Assembly (NCBI GenBank): GCA_900313005.1
Contig: ONZJ01000002.1
Location: forward strand, 3,019,303-3,083,302
Source of the DNA: Rhodobacteraceae bacterium EL129
GTDB lineage: Bacteria > Pseudomonadota > Alphaproteobacteria > Rhodobacterales > Rhodobacteraceae
Direction of reading: 5' to 3'
Length of the DNA: 64,000 nt
Shown here: positions 51,782-61,261 of the stretch, piece after piece
Layout of the letters: each line of letters opens with the position of its first letter
Numbering within the stretch: position 1 is the stretch's first letter
Notes under the pieces: model-generated
Seen by the model: the letters and a program-made list of their open reading frames with translations, nothing else
Told to the model about the DNA's origin: nothing
The model's database searches: none
Translations under genes and position numbers: made by a program

Positions 51782-53037
51782 GCGGGGGCCTCCTCAAGCG
51801 CTGCTGCCATCGCTGCATAGTAGAAGGCATCGAAGTTGCGCAAGGTCGGCGCGTTGGGCAGGTCGAGAATACGGTTGCAGATAAAGGGCACTTCCTGCTC
51901 GGTCAGCCCACCATGGCTGCGCAGAGGCTCTTTCAATGCGGCGAGGTCGTGGCGGTCCGCCGAGGTGCCAATCGTCATGTTCTCACTTGAGATCATCACC
52001 AGATCACCAATGCGATCCCCCGGCAGTTCAAACCGCTTGATGGCCTCTTCTTTGTCGACCACAAGGATCAATTCGTCCCGCGCGTCCAGCTTGGCCATAA
52101 CTTCGGCCTTATCTGCGCCTTCGGGCAGATAGCAGGTGGCAAAACTGCCCAGCGCACCGTGGTGTACCACGTAAGGGTCGGTGATCGGCAAGATCACCCG
52201 AGCTGCGGCTTCGCCCAGCATGTCATCCATCAGATCTTGCAGGTAAATGACCGCCGGATCACCGTTGGCGTCGTGTTTTGGTTTCATGCCATGGTCAGCG
52301 GTGACAACAATGGCTGCCCCCAGCGCATCCAGTTCGGCCAGGTATTTGTCAAACATCTCGTAGAAGTCTTTGGCACCTTTGTCGTTGGGTGCGAATTTGT
52401 GCTGGATATAGTCGGTGGTCGACAGATACATCACATCGGGCTTCCACTCTTTCAACAGCTTCACGCCTGCGGCAAAGACGAACTCGCTCAGCTCGGAGGA
52501 ATACACCTCAGGAACCGGCAGACCCATCCAGGCGCTGGCGTTGTCGATGCCATGCTCTGCCACTGTGGTGGTATCGGACTTTTCGGTGGAAAACGCGATG
52601 GCGCGATCTTCGTCAAACTTGAGGCCTGCGCCCAGCAAAGCCCGCAGCTTGTCCTTGGCGGTGACCACGGCCACCCGCGCACCCGCGTCGTAGTATTTTG
52701 AGAACACGGTCGGCGCGCGCAAAAAGCGCACATCGTTCATCATCACTTCTTCGCCTGTGTCAGGATCATAGAGGAAGTTGCCGCAGATCCCGTGGACCGC
52801 CGGTGGGCGACCCGTGGCGATGCTCAGGTTGTTGGGATTTGTAAAGGACGGGATCACCGAATGCGCCATGCGGTCGGTGCCGGTTTCACGCATACGCTTG
52901 AGCGTGGGCATCAACCCTTCGGCAATGGCCACTTCAAGGTATTCGGGCTCACACCCATCCAGACAGATGGCGATGGCGCAGGTTTTGGGCACCGCGTAGG
53001 TGCGGTCATTTGCAATGACGGGAGATTGAATAGTCAT
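51778..53037 (-). CDS. phnA: phosphonoacetate hydrolase PhnA
   Basis: This 419-residue alkaline-phosphatase-superfamily enzyme cleaves the C-P bond of phosphonoacetate to acetate and phosphate using two zinc ions. The first metal Asp is near D27 ([10 protein letters not shown]), the nucleophile Thr is T66 in [14 protein letters not shown], and the other ligands lie in [11 protein letters not shown] and [11 protein letters not shown]. Together with PhnW and PhnY it completes conversion of 2-aminoethylphosphonate to acetate and phosphate. Confidence 0.95.
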   Translation of the reverse strand: MTIQSPVIANDRTYAVPKTCAIAICLDGCEPEYLEVAIAEGLMPTLKRMRETGTDRMAHSVIPSFTNPNNLSIATGRPPAVHGICGNFLYDPDTGEEVMMNDVRFLRAPTVFSKYYDAGARVAVVTAKDKLRALLGAGLKFDEDRAIAFSTEKSDTTTVAEHGIDNASAWMGLPVPEVYSSELSEFVFAAGVKLLKEWKPDVMYLSTTDYIQHKFAPNDKGAKDFYEMFDKYLAELDALGAAIVVTADHGMKPKHDANGDPAVIYLQDLMDDMLGEAAARVILPITDPYVVHHGALGSFATCYLPEGADKAEVMAKLDARDELILVVDKEEAIKRFELPGDRIGDLVMISSENMTIGTSADRHDLAALKEPLRSHGGLTEQEVPFICNRILDLPNAPTLRNFDAFYYAAMAAALEEAPA

Positions 53038-53063
53038 ATCGGTTTGTCCTTTATCTACCGCGT

Positions 53064-54251
53064 TCAGGCGGCCAGTTTCTTGCGTTCTTCAAGGGCTGCG
53101 GCCGGCGGCGCAGCGCTGCTGACACCCAAGTCGTTCAAGGCCTGCCGCGCGGCCTCGACCACGCGGCGCATCACATATTCATCCATCCGTCCGATACACC
53201 CCACACGGAAGCTGTCCACAACGGTCAACTTGCCGGGGTAGATGATAAACCCACGATCCTTCATCAAATCGTAAAATTGGGAGAAATCGAACTTCGGATC
53301 AGAGGGGCAGAAAAAGGTAACGATGATCGGGCTCAGCCAGCGATCGGCCAGCAAGGTTTCAAAACCGAGTTCGCGCATCCCAGCCACCATCACATCACGG
53401 TTGCGCGTATAGCGCGCACCACGGCCTTCGACACCACCTTCGACCTCGTGCGTTTTTAACGCTTCGATGAAAGCTGCGACCACGTGAGTCGGCGGAGTGA
53501 ACCGCCATTGACCCGTTTTTTCCATTGTGGCCCATTGGGCGTGCACATCCAGTGACAGCGAATGGCAATTTCCTTTCGCAGCGGTCAATTCATCCGTTTT
53601 CGCGATGACAAAGCCGAACCCTGGCACGCCCTCGATACATTTGTTGGCTGAGGATACCATTGCGACGTAGTCGAGCTCTCCTGCATCCAGCTCAACCGCG
53701 CCAAACGCGGACATGCTGTCAATAAGCAGCTTGCGCCCTGCGGCATGCGTGGCCTCGGCAATTTCCTCAACCGGATTGAGGATGCCGGAGGATGTTTCAC
53801 AATGGATGCAGAGAACATGTGTGATGGCTGGATCATCCGCCAGGGCTTTCGCCACTTCATCGCCGCGTGGAGGCAGATAATCCCCCTTGTCGATCAGTGT
53901 GAAGGCGCGACCCAGATATTCCATGGTTTGAGCAGCCCGCAGACCATAGGCACCGTTCGACAGCACCAGCACTTTGCCATCCTTTGGCACGAACGTGCCC
54001 AGCATGGCTTCTACACAATAGCTGCCAGATCCCTGGATCGGGATACAATCGTAAGCGCTACTGTTGGAGCCGATCAATGCGAGCAAACGGCTGCGCATCT
54101 CGCGGGTCATGGCGCGGAAATCGTCGTCCCAACTGCCCCAGTCGCGCAGCATGGCCTGTTTAACCTCATATGACGTCGTCAATGGGCCAGGGGTTAACAA
54201 ATATGGTTCGCCAAAATGCGGAGACGGGAGGGGTTTGGTGTCTTCACTCAT
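53064..54251 (-). CDS. phnW: 2-aminoethylphosphonate--pyruvate transaminase PhnW
   Basis: This 395-residue fold-type I PLP enzyme transfers the amino group of 2-aminoethylphosphonate to pyruvate, giving phosphonoacetaldehyde and alanine. TPGPLTTSYEVKQAMLRDWG at the N-terminus is typical; D178 in LIDSMSAFG binds the pyridine N and K204 in SSANKCIEG is the Schiff-base Lys. It is the first gene of the operon, with AAGGAT before the ATG, and diverges from the LysR gene across 107 AT-rich bases. Confidence 0.95.
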   Translation of the reverse strand: MSEDTKPLPSPHFGEPYLLTPGPLTTSYEVKQAMLRDWGSWDDDFRAMTREMRSRLLALIGSNSSAYDCIPIQGSGSYCVEAMLGTFVPKDGKVLVLSNGAYGLRAAQTMEYLGRAFTLIDKGDYLPPRGDEVAKALADDPAITHVLCIHCETSSGILNPVEEIAEATHAAGRKLLIDSMSAFGAVELDAGELDYVAMVSSANKCIEGVPGFGFVIAKTDELTAAKGNCHSLSLDVHAQWATMEKTGQWRFTPPTHVVAAFIEALKTHEVEGGVEGRGARYTRNRDVMVAGMRELGFETLLADRWLSPIIVTFFCPSDPKFDFSQFYDLMKDRGFIIYPGKLTVVDSFRVGCIGRMDEYVMRRVVEAARQALNDLGVSSAAPPAAALEERKKLAA

Positions 54252-54318
54252 GGGAAAAATCCTTGCAGCAGCCTGCGGTCAAAATGGGTGAGTTCGTTGC
54301 ATATGTAAAATCTCTAAT

Positions 54319-54334
54319 TTATATTGATCCATAA
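54319..54334. promoter_or_regulatory. candidate LysR operator TTAT-N8-ATAA between phnW and the LysR gene
   Basis: TTAT (54319-54322) and ATAA (54331-54334) form a short dyad in a markedly AT-rich divergent region (54295-54350). LysR regulators usually bind such dyads around the promoter of the divergent target. The arms are short, so this is only a candidate. Confidence 0.4.
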
Positions 54335-54358
54335 GTTTTATATATAGGCGATGTTTTC

Positions 54359-55243
54359 ATGCGGTATAGCCAACTTCGCGCCTTCCATCACGTCGCCCTT
54401 CGCGGAGGGTTTTCTCGTGCGGCAGAAGCGTTGAACCAAACTCAGCCTGCCCTGTCCGATCAGGTGCGCAAGCTGGAACAAGCACACGACACGTTGCTGT
54501 TTCACCGCGATCACAAGCAAGTTCGGCTGACCCAGGCCGGTGAAGGCTTGTTCCGACTGACCCAACAATTCTTTGAACTGGAAGATGGAATCGCGGAATA
54601 TCTGAGCCAGTCGCGTGCCTCGGTGCATGGCACATTGCGTATTGTTGTAGATTCAGCAGTACACGTGACCGATGCCCTCAGCCGGTTTCAAGCCACCTAT
54701 CCGGACGTTTTCGTCTCGCTCAAAACCGGCAATACCGAAGAGGTGCTGGCAAGGTTGCGGAACTATGACGCCGAAGTGGGTGTTGTGGGCAATTTGGAGC
54801 CTGCATCGGATTTGGTTAGCCACGCCTTGGGTCGATCCCCGATTATTGCGATTGCCAGCGAAGGGCTGTTGCCGAAGACAAAGAAAACACTCCGGTTCGA
54901 AGAGCTACCCAAATGGCCCATGGTCTTTCGCGAAAGCGGCTCGCACACTCGTCAAAGTATGGAAGCGGAAGCCGCGCGCAGAAACATCAGCCTCAATCCC
55001 ACGATCGTCGTGGACGGGCGCGAAGCTATGCACGCCTTGGTCGCCTCAGGCGCAGGTCTTGGATTTGTTTCAGAAGCCGAGTTTGGCCGCGACGCGCGCC
55101 TGCGCAAAGTCCCGATCAAAGATCTGGATATCACAATGACAGAAACTCTGGTGCATTTGAATATGCGGGCGGACGTCCCCGTCATCCGCGCCTTCCTGCG
55201 AAGTATGAAATCTGAGACGAACCCTGCCCGTCCCTCGCCATGA
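54359..55243 (+). CDS. LysR-family transcriptional regulator of the AEP operon
   Basis: This 294-residue LysR-type protein has an N-terminal winged helix (residues 1-60, FSRAAEALNQTQPALSDQVRKLE) and a C-terminal effector domain with two periplasmic-binding-like lobes (from about 90). It diverges from phnW, which makes it the likely activator of the operon, responding to aminoethylphosphonate or a downstream metabolite. No strong ribosome binding site is seen before the ATG. The effector cannot be read from the sequence. Confidence 0.9.
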   Translation: MRYSQLRAFHHVALRGGFSRAAEALNQTQPALSDQVRKLEQAHDTLLFHRDHKQVRLTQAGEGLFRLTQQFFELEDGIAEYLSQSRASVHGTLRIVVDSAVHVTDALSRFQATYPDVFVSLKTGNTEEVLARLRNYDAEVGVVGNLEPASDLVSHALGRSPIIAIASEGLLPKTKKTLRFEELPKWPMVFRESGSHTRQSMEAEAARRNISLNPTIVVDGREAMHALVASGAGLGFVSEAEFGRDARLRKVPIKDLDITMTETLVHLNMRADVPVIRAFLRSMKSETNPARPSP

Positions 55244-55940
55244 AATCGTTTGTTTGGAGGCAGGTTGTCCGGATCCGAAAGAATATTCACGCATATTTTC
55301 GCACAAATTCCCACAAAGCACTTGAACTGAATTCCGAATCTCTGTTTCCTGCGGGTTGAATTTACAAGAGCGCGCATGTCGAACCCCCACACCAAGAGCA
55401 TAGCACCCGTCAACTTACCCGGAAGGGAAGGTTGGCATGTGGCGTCTGCCTTTGAGTTCATGCTGGCTTTGTTCCGTATGCGAGTCGCGAGTTGTCGATA
55501 CGACCTGCAACCAGTGATTGAAACTTGCGACCAGCCGCTTCCGCACAAGAGCCTCGGCGCTAAAATCACCTTTGCAGATCAGTGTTTTGCTCATACCATG
55601 CCTGCATCCGCGAGCGGCAAACGCATGCTCTGGCACACAAATATGTCAAATCACACAATGGGTTTGGCCAAGGTTCCATGATCTGCCCGACTGTCATGAA
55701 CCATTCACAAAAGACGGGCATCCAGATGAGGGCGCATACGCAAGTTTGCCGCACTTTGTCAGAGGCAGATGAAAACAAAGGCAATCACCTAAACCGCACA
55801 GGCGCACACGGCGCGCGTCGGCCCTGGAAAGGTTGGCTTGCGCGCCAACGCAACACCATATGTCGCTGCCTGCCTTCAGGCTTTGACTCAACAGATGGGA
55901 AACGGACCCCGCACGACTTAGTCCGACAACAGGAGAGAAA
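55244..55940. other. 697-base gap without a recognised gene
   Basis: Between the LysR gene and the ABC binding-protein gene no frame looks convincingly coding. Short frames exist (for example 55415-55636 minus, 73 codons, and 55376-55681 plus, 101 codons), but their translations are rich in Cys, His, Arg and Ser and show no family pattern. The region could hold a decayed gene or mobile remnant, plus the promoter and leader of the ABC operon at its right end (AGGAGAG precedes the ATG at 55941). Confidence 0.5.
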
Positions 55941-57980
55941 ATGAAAAAGTATCTTTTAAGCGGCGTCGCTGTTCTGGCATTGCCAGCCGCAGCGTTTGCC
56001 AATTGCCCGGCCATTTCGGTGGCTGACATGGGGGGTGTCGCCGCTGGCGCATATCCACAACAATATGATCTGGCCGAGTTCCAGGAAGCTGCTGGCTGCA
56101 CCATGGAATTCTCGGAGAATCCTGAGATTGCCGCGCTGAATAGTGCCATCAAAGGCAACGGTGATCTGGCCCCTGTGGCGGATCGTTTGCCGATGGAGCC
56201 TCTGGTGGTTGTGCCATATGCGAGCACCGGCACATACGGTGGCACACTAGACGTTCTGTCAAACGCAACTGAGGCTGGCACGTCTGACTTCCTGTCGGTG
56301 CGCCACGTTAACCTGGTTCGTTATTCGGACGATCTGGCTACGATTGTGCCGAACATCGCAAAATCATGGTCTTGGAATGATGATTTCACCCAGCTGACCT
56401 TCACCTTGCGTAAGGGCCACAAGTGGTCAGATGGCGCGCCGTTTACTTCGGCTGATGTTGCCTTCTGGTACAACAATCTGATGATGGACACGAACATCTT
56501 TGAAAAGCCCAAGGATTACGTGACTGTTGCTGGCGAAGCTATGACCGTGGATACGCCTGACGATGTGACCGTGGTGTTCAACTTGCCTGCACCCAAGCCG
56601 GGCCTCTTGGCACACTTCGCCACGCACTTTGCCCAAGGCTTCCAGCCCAGGCACTTCCTGGGTCAGTTCCACCCCGACATCAACGGCGATGCCGACAGCT
56701 ATGCGCAGTCGCTTGGCTTTGAAAACGGCTATGACGCGATCAAGGCTTACTACGGCAACTCGGACTGGACCGACACGCCCTCACCGATGCTGTCCAAGCC
56801 TGATTTAGTCGATGGCTTGCCAAAAGCCACGCACCCCACGCTGGAAAGCCACATCTATGTTGGCGACACCACCGAAGGCCGTCAGCTAGTGGCAAACCCA
56901 TACTTCCACCAGGTGGATACAACCGGTCAGCAGCTGCCTTACATCGGCAAGCAAGACGAAGTGTACATCAACGACAACGAAGTACGCATCCTGAAGCTGG
57001 TGAACTCGGAAGTTGACTACAAGTCGCAGTCTCTGCAATTGGCATCCGCTCCAATATTGTTGGAAAATCAGGAAAAAGGTGATTACACGATCTACCTGCG
57101 CCCTGAGATTACAATGGGTGCTTTTGGCTTCAACGTCACCCACGAAGACCCTGAAAAGCGCAAGGTCTTTGGTGATGTGTCGTTCCGCGAAGCGATGTCT
57201 CTGGCGATCAACCGCGAAGAGCTGAATGAAGTAGGCTTCTTTGGTCAGGGTGAAGGCAAACAATATGTAGGCTTCTCGCCACTGCCTGACTTTGCTGATC
57301 CTGCAATGACCAGCTACATGGCTGAGTTCGACAAAGACGGTGCGATGTCACGTCTGGACGCGCTAGGCATGGCCGACACTGATGGCGATGGCTTCCGCGA
57401 GCTGCCAAATGGTGACAAACTGGTGCTCAACCTGAACTACTCGACCCAAGGGATTGCCGGTCAGACCGTTGAATTGGTCAGCCAGTACTGGGCCGATGTG
57501 GGCATTCAATCCAGCGTGAAAGAGGTGACACCGGACGAGTATCGCTCGGCACAATCCTCGAACAAACTGGACGTATCCATGTGGCGCAAAGGTCAGCCCG
57601 TTGCCATCGTTCTGGGCAACAACGAACTTTGGGTGCCTCCGTTTGAAAACTACTTTGGTAACCGCAACGGTATGCTTTGGGCCGAGTGGGTCGACAGCGA
57701 CGGTGCCGCAGGCGTTGAGCCTCCTGCGGACGTGAAGCAACTGATTGAAGATATCAATGCCTTCCAATCGGCAGATCAGTCATCGGCAGAATACGCAGAG
57801 CTGGGCGCACGTATGGTGGAAACCATGACCAAGAACTTGTTCTTCATCGGCACGGTGAATGCGCCTGCACCGATCTACCAGAACAACAAACTGCAGAACT
57901 TCACCGAGTTCCAAACGCACAGCTATGAGTACTACCGTACGTACCCATACCGCGCGTCGCAGTGGTGGTTGACCGAATAA
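55941..57980 (+). CDS. ABC transporter substrate-binding protein, family 5 (oligopeptide type)
   Basis: This 679-residue periplasmic binding protein has a Sec signal (YLLSGVAVLALPAAAFA, cleaved near residue 20) and the SBP_bac_5 pattern: IAKSWSWNDDFTQLTFTLRK, read as a WxxxxDxxxxxFxLR motif, then WSDGAPFTSADVAFWYN. It is larger than most DppA/OppA proteins. It delivers a peptide or other ligand to the two permeases encoded downstream. Two hairpins in the gap after it suggest it is expressed above the rest of the operon. The ligand is unknown. Confidence 0.92.
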   Translation: MKKYLLSGVAVLALPAAAFANCPAISVADMGGVAAGAYPQQYDLAEFQEAAGCTMEFSENPEIAALNSAIKGNGDLAPVADRLPMEPLVVVPYASTGTYGGTLDVLSNATEAGTSDFLSVRHVNLVRYSDDLATIVPNIAKSWSWNDDFTQLTFTLRKGHKWSDGAPFTSADVAFWYNNLMMDTNIFEKPKDYVTVAGEAMTVDTPDDVTVVFNLPAPKPGLLAHFATHFAQGFQPRHFLGQFHPDINGDADSYAQSLGFENGYDAIKAYYGNSDWTDTPSPMLSKPDLVDGLPKATHPTLESHIYVGDTTEGRQLVANPYFHQVDTTGQQLPYIGKQDEVYINDNEVRILKLVNSEVDYKSQSLQLASAPILLENQEKGDYTIYLRPEITMGAFGFNVTHEDPEKRKVFGDVSFREAMSLAINREELNEVGFFGQGEGKQYVGFSPLPDFADPAMTSYMAEFDKDGAMSRLDALGMADTDGDGFRELPNGDKLVLNLNYSTQGIAGQTVELVSQYWADVGIQSSVKEVTPDEYRSAQSSNKLDVSMWRKGQPVAIVLGNNELWVPPFENYFGNRNGMLWAEWVDSDGAAGVEPPADVKQLIEDINAFQSADQSSAEYAELGARMVETMTKNLFFIGTVNAPAPIYQNNKLQNFTEFQTHSYEYYRTYPYRASQWWLTE

Positions 57981-58001
57981 TCGGTTTCGCCCTTTAATAC
58001 T

Positions 58002-58028
58002 GATCCGGGCAGCACGCCTGCCCGGATC
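58002..58028 (+). other. intercistronic hairpin 1, after the binding-protein gene
   Basis: GATCCGGGCA (58002-58011) pairs perfectly with TGCCCGGATC (58019-58028) around a seven-base loop. It lies 21 bases after the stop and has no T-run, so it more likely protects the upstream mRNA 3' end or causes partial termination than stops transcription fully. Confidence 0.7.
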
Positions 58029-58053
58029 GCACTGGAACGACCCCATCCAAACA

Positions 58054-58075
58054 AGGGGCGGAGCGAACCGCCCCT
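58054..58075 (+). other. intercistronic hairpin 2, before the permease gene
   Basis: AGGGGCGG (58054-58061) pairs with CCGCCCCT (58068-58075) with a six-base loop, ending 23 bases before the permease start. With hairpin 1 it makes a tandem structure, the usual way high-copy binding proteins are separated from lower-level membrane components. Confidence 0.65.
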
Positions 58076-58098
58076 GAATTACAGACAGGGACAGCTAC

Positions 58099-59106
58099 AT
58101 GCTGCAATTTGCGAAGTTCGTGTTGACCCGGGCGGTGATGGCCCTGATCACACTGGTCATCGTTTCGCTTGTTGTGTTTTCACTGATGGAACTGGTGCCC
58201 GGCGATTGCGCCGAGCGATATCTGGCCTTCAAGAACACGCAAGGGTCCTCCATTCAGATCGCCAACGAACTGGCCGCCGAACGTGTGCGGCTGGGCCTTG
58301 ACCGCCCATTCCTGACCCGCTGGGTATCGTGGATCGGTGGCGCGTTTCAGGGCGACTTTGGTGACAGCTGTATCCTGCGGGTGAACATTGCCCAATTGCT
58401 GGGCTCGAAATTCTATATTTCGCTGGGTCTGTGCCTTGCCTCGCTGGCGCTGGCCTATGCCATCGCGATCCCCGTCGGCATCATCGCTGCGGCGTCTTCG
58501 AACGCTTTCCTGAACAACGGTCTGCGCCTCTTCAGCTATCTGGGTCTGGCGATGCCGAACTTCCTGCTGGCCCTGATGATCATGCTGATTGGCACGGTCT
58601 ATTTCGGCGAGACGTTAACGGGGCTCTTCTCAAACGAATATCGTGATGCGCCCTGGAGTTGGGACAAGTTCGTAGACCTTCTGAAACACGCCTGGTTGCC
58701 GATCTTTATCCTTGGCTGGTCGGCCACGGCCTTTGCCCTTCAAACCGTGCGGGCACTGATGTCCGATGAGATTGGCAAGCTTTATGTGACAGCCGCTGCG
58801 GCGAGAGGTGTATCCGGTGGCAAGCTGCTCTGGCGTTATCCGGCCCGGCACGCGTTGGGTCCGATCGTCAACAGCCTCGGCTTTGACCTCAACCGCATCT
58901 TCAACGAGCTGCCCATCGTGGCTTTGATCCTGACCTTGACTGAGGCAGGTGCTCTGCTCATCGAAGCCCTTGCGCGCTCAAACGACCAGCAGCTTGCGGG
59001 TGCGATCATCTTCTTGCTCACGGCTTCGATCGTGACGCTGAACTTCTTTACCGACGTGCTGTTGGCGGTGCTGGATCCGCGCGTGCGCAAAAGCATCATC
59101 AGGTGA
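58099..59106 (+). CDS. ABC transporter permease 1 (DppB/OppB type)
   Basis: This 335-residue inner-membrane permease has about six helices. LVPGDCAERYLAFKNTQG follows the first helix, and the EAA loop region contains VTAAAARGVSGGKLLWRYPARHALGP, written as VTAAAARGVSGGKLL and RYPARHALGP, which docks to the ATPases. It pairs with the 59103 permease, overlapping its start by four bases (the stop TGA lies within GTGAGC-type junction). It forms the translocation path for the ligand delivered by the binding protein. Confidence 0.92.
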   Translation: MLQFAKFVLTRAVMALITLVIVSLVVFSLMELVPGDCAERYLAFKNTQGSSIQIANELAAERVRLGLDRPFLTRWVSWIGGAFQGDFGDSCILRVNIAQLLGSKFYISLGLCLASLALAYAIAIPVGIIAAASSNAFLNNGLRLFSYLGLAMPNFLLALMIMLIGTVYFGETLTGLFSNEYRDAPWSWDKFVDLLKHAWLPIFILGWSATAFALQTVRALMSDEIGKLYVTAAAARGVSGGKLLWRYPARHALGPIVNSLGFDLNRIFNELPIVALILTLTEAGALLIEALARSNDQQLAGAIIFLLTASIVTLNFFTDVLLAVLDPRVRKSIIR

Positions 59107-60266
59107 GCAACATGACAGATCAAACCGCAAATACACCCCATTCTCTGGATGCCGATCAAAAGGCCAAGGAGGCGTATTTCACCGCCTCCCAAGGTCAGCT
59201 GATCTGGGCCCGGTTCAAGAAACAACGCGCGGCCATGATCGCCGCCTGCGTGCTGGTGTTCCTGATGCTTTCGGGCATTTTTGCACCCTTCCTGTCGACC
59301 TATGATCCGACGATTGCAGGCAAGAACAAGGATTACACCAACGGCGCGCCGCAATTTCCCAAGTTCTGCGATGATGCTGGATGTAGCTTGCGGCCCTTCG
59401 TTTATGGGGTGGAACGCGAGCGCTCCATGGCCACCAATTTCCGCTGGGTGACGAAGGTCAACACCGAAGATCGCAAGTACATCCATTTCTTCGTTGAAGG
59501 CTGGGAGTACAAGCTGTTCGGGTTCATCCCGATGGACACCCATCTGTTTGGCGCGCCCGAGGGCTTCGTGCACATCTTCGGGACCGATCAATCGGGCAAG
59601 GATATTTATTCGAGGACGCTCCACGCCATTTGGACCTCGATGAAAGTGGGGTCCATCGGCGTGTTCATTGCCTTCGTGCTCGCGCTTATTATTGGCGGGA
59701 TATCCGGGTACTATGGTGGCTGGGTCGATTCGATCTTGCAAATGATCACCGATGCCGTGCGTACGGTACCTGCGATACCGCTCTTCATGGCGGTGGCGGC
59801 CTTCATGCCGCCCGAGTTATCGGCCGAGGCCAGATTCTTCTACATATCGCTAATACTTGGCTTCATCGGCTGGCCAACCCTGGCACGGCGGGTCAGGACT
59901 CATCTGCTGACCGAGCGCAACCAGGAGTACGTGTTGGCCGCGCAACTGTGTGGCGCCTCCTCGGGCCATGTGATCCGCCGCCACCTGTTGCCCAGCTTCA
60001 CCAGCTATATCATCGTCGATCTGGTGATTTCATTTCCTTACATGGTGCTGTCTGAAACGGCACTGTCGTTTATCGGGCTGGGGCTCAAGGACCCGGTCAA
60101 CTCGCTTGGTGTCATGCTGCAAAACGTCACCAATGCCGACGTGCTGCTGAACTATCAGTGGTATTTCATTCCCGTCATCTTCTTCATCGCGCTCGTCATG
60201 GCTTTCGTCTTTGTGGGCGATGGGTTGCGCGATGCGGCTGATCCTTATTCGGACAACAACAAATGA
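59103..60266 (+). CDS. ABC transporter permease 2 (DppC/OppC type)
   Basis: This 387-residue permease has about six helices and an extra-cytoplasmic insertion of about 110 residues (about 65-175) after the first helix, with FFVEGWEYKLFGFIPMDTHLFG. Such large-insert OppC proteins are common in alphaproteobacteria. The EAA loop appears as AAQLCGASSGHVIRRHLLPS. It overlaps permease 1 by four bases and the first ATPase by four bases. The start is GTG at 59103, with ATG 59112 available nearby. Confidence 0.92.
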   Translation: MSNMTDQTANTPHSLDADQKAKEAYFTASQGQLIWARFKKQRAAMIAACVLVFLMLSGIFAPFLSTYDPTIAGKNKDYTNGAPQFPKFCDDAGCSLRPFVYGVERERSMATNFRWVTKVNTEDRKYIHFFVEGWEYKLFGFIPMDTHLFGAPEGFVHIFGTDQSGKDIYSRTLHAIWTSMKVGSIGVFIAFVLALIIGGISGYYGGWVDSILQMITDAVRTVPAIPLFMAVAAFMPPELSAEARFFYISLILGFIGWPTLARRVRTHLLTERNQEYVLAAQLCGASSGHVIRRHLLPSFTSYIIVDLVISFPYMVLSETALSFIGLGLKDPVNSLGVMLQNVTNADVLLNYQWYFIPVIFFIALVMAFVFVGDGLRDAADPYSDNNK

Positions 60267-61261
60267 GCGACCTGATCACAGTTCAGAATCTGACGCTGCA
60301 ATTTCGCACCGATGAAGGTCTGATCACCGCCGTTGAAGACGTGTCCTTTCGCGTCCGCAAAGGTGAAGTCATGGGATTGGTCGGTGAAAGCGGCTCGGGC
60401 AAATCCGTGACGGCCAAGGCGCTGATGCACCTCAACGCCAAGAATGCCGTCTATACCCCCGAAAGCAAGATCATCCTGCACACTGATGAAGGTGATTTGG
60501 ATGTCCTGTCTTTGCGCAAAGCGGCTGACATGAAGGTGGTGCGCGGCGGGGCGATCTCGATGATATTCCAGGAGCCGATGGCCAGCTTTGCCCCCGCGAT
60601 TTCGATCGGGAAACAGATGGTCGAGCAGCTGATGCTGCATTCGGATATGACCAAGAAACAGGCGCGCAGTCATTCGATTGAAATGCTGGACCGGGTGGGG
60701 ATTTCCGATCCGCACAAGCGTGTCGATCAGTTCGCATTTGAGCTGTCAGGCGGGATGCGCCAGCGGGCGATGATCGCCATGGCGCTTTCGACCAATCCCA
60801 AACTGCTGATCGCGGATGAGCCGACCACAGCGTTGGACGTAACCATTCAGGCGCAGGTCATCGATCTGATGCATGATCTGGTCAAAGAGTTCGACATGGG
60901 GATTATCTTTATCACCCATGATCTGGGCGTGGTGGCGCAAACCTGCGATTACGTCTCGGTGATGTATCTGGGCCGTTTGATCGAAAAAGGCCCGGTGCGC
61001 GAAGTGATCCGTGACCCGCGCCACCCCTATACCCAAGGTCTGATTGATGCGCTGCCGAAACTGGATGAGTTGGACAAACCTCTGACGCCCATTCCCGGCG
61101 ATATCCCCTCGCCTCTGGAACGTCCCAAGGGCTGTGTGTTCAACACCCGGTGCTCGAAGATCGTAGGCGATGTTTGCATGAACGATCTGCCGCGTGACGT
61201 GCAGGTGGATCCTGTTCACCGTGTCGCCTGCCACATCTACAATGAAGAGGGCCAGGCATGA
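60263..61261 (+). CDS. ABC transporter ATP-binding protein 1 (DppD/OppD type)
   Basis: This 332-residue ATPase has Walker [10 protein letters not shown] near residue 40, the ABC signature [16 protein letters not shown], Walker [13 protein letters not shown] and the H-loop FITHDLGVV. The C-terminal oligopeptide-transporter extension ends with [12 protein letters not shown]. It powers import with its partner encoded directly after it (four-base overlap). Confidence 0.93.
   Translation: MSDLITVQNLTLQFRTDEGLITAVEDVSFRVRKGEVMGLVGESGSGKSVTAKALMHLNAKNAVYTPESKIILHTDEGDLDVLSLRKAADMKVVRGGAISMIFQEPMASFAPAISIGKQMVEQLMLHSDMTKKQARSHSIEMLDRVGISDPHKRVDQFAFELSGGMRQRAMIAMALSTNPKLLIADEPTTALDVTIQAQVIDLMHDLVKEFDMGIIFITHDLGVVAQTCDYVSVMYLGRLIEKGPVREVIRDPRHPYTQGLIDALPKLDELDKPLTPIPGDIPSPLERPKGCVFNTRCSKIVGDVCMNDLPRDVQVDPVHRVACHIYNEEGQA

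Noticed and set aside
55415..55636. 73-codon minus-strand frame as a transposase remnant
   Set aside because: The translation only vaguely suggests a remnant; no terminal repeats or target duplications are visible, so it is not called a mobile element.
58836..59741. 301-codon minus-strand frame antisense to the two permease genes
   Set aside because: It spans the overlap of two well-supported permeases and shows no motif.
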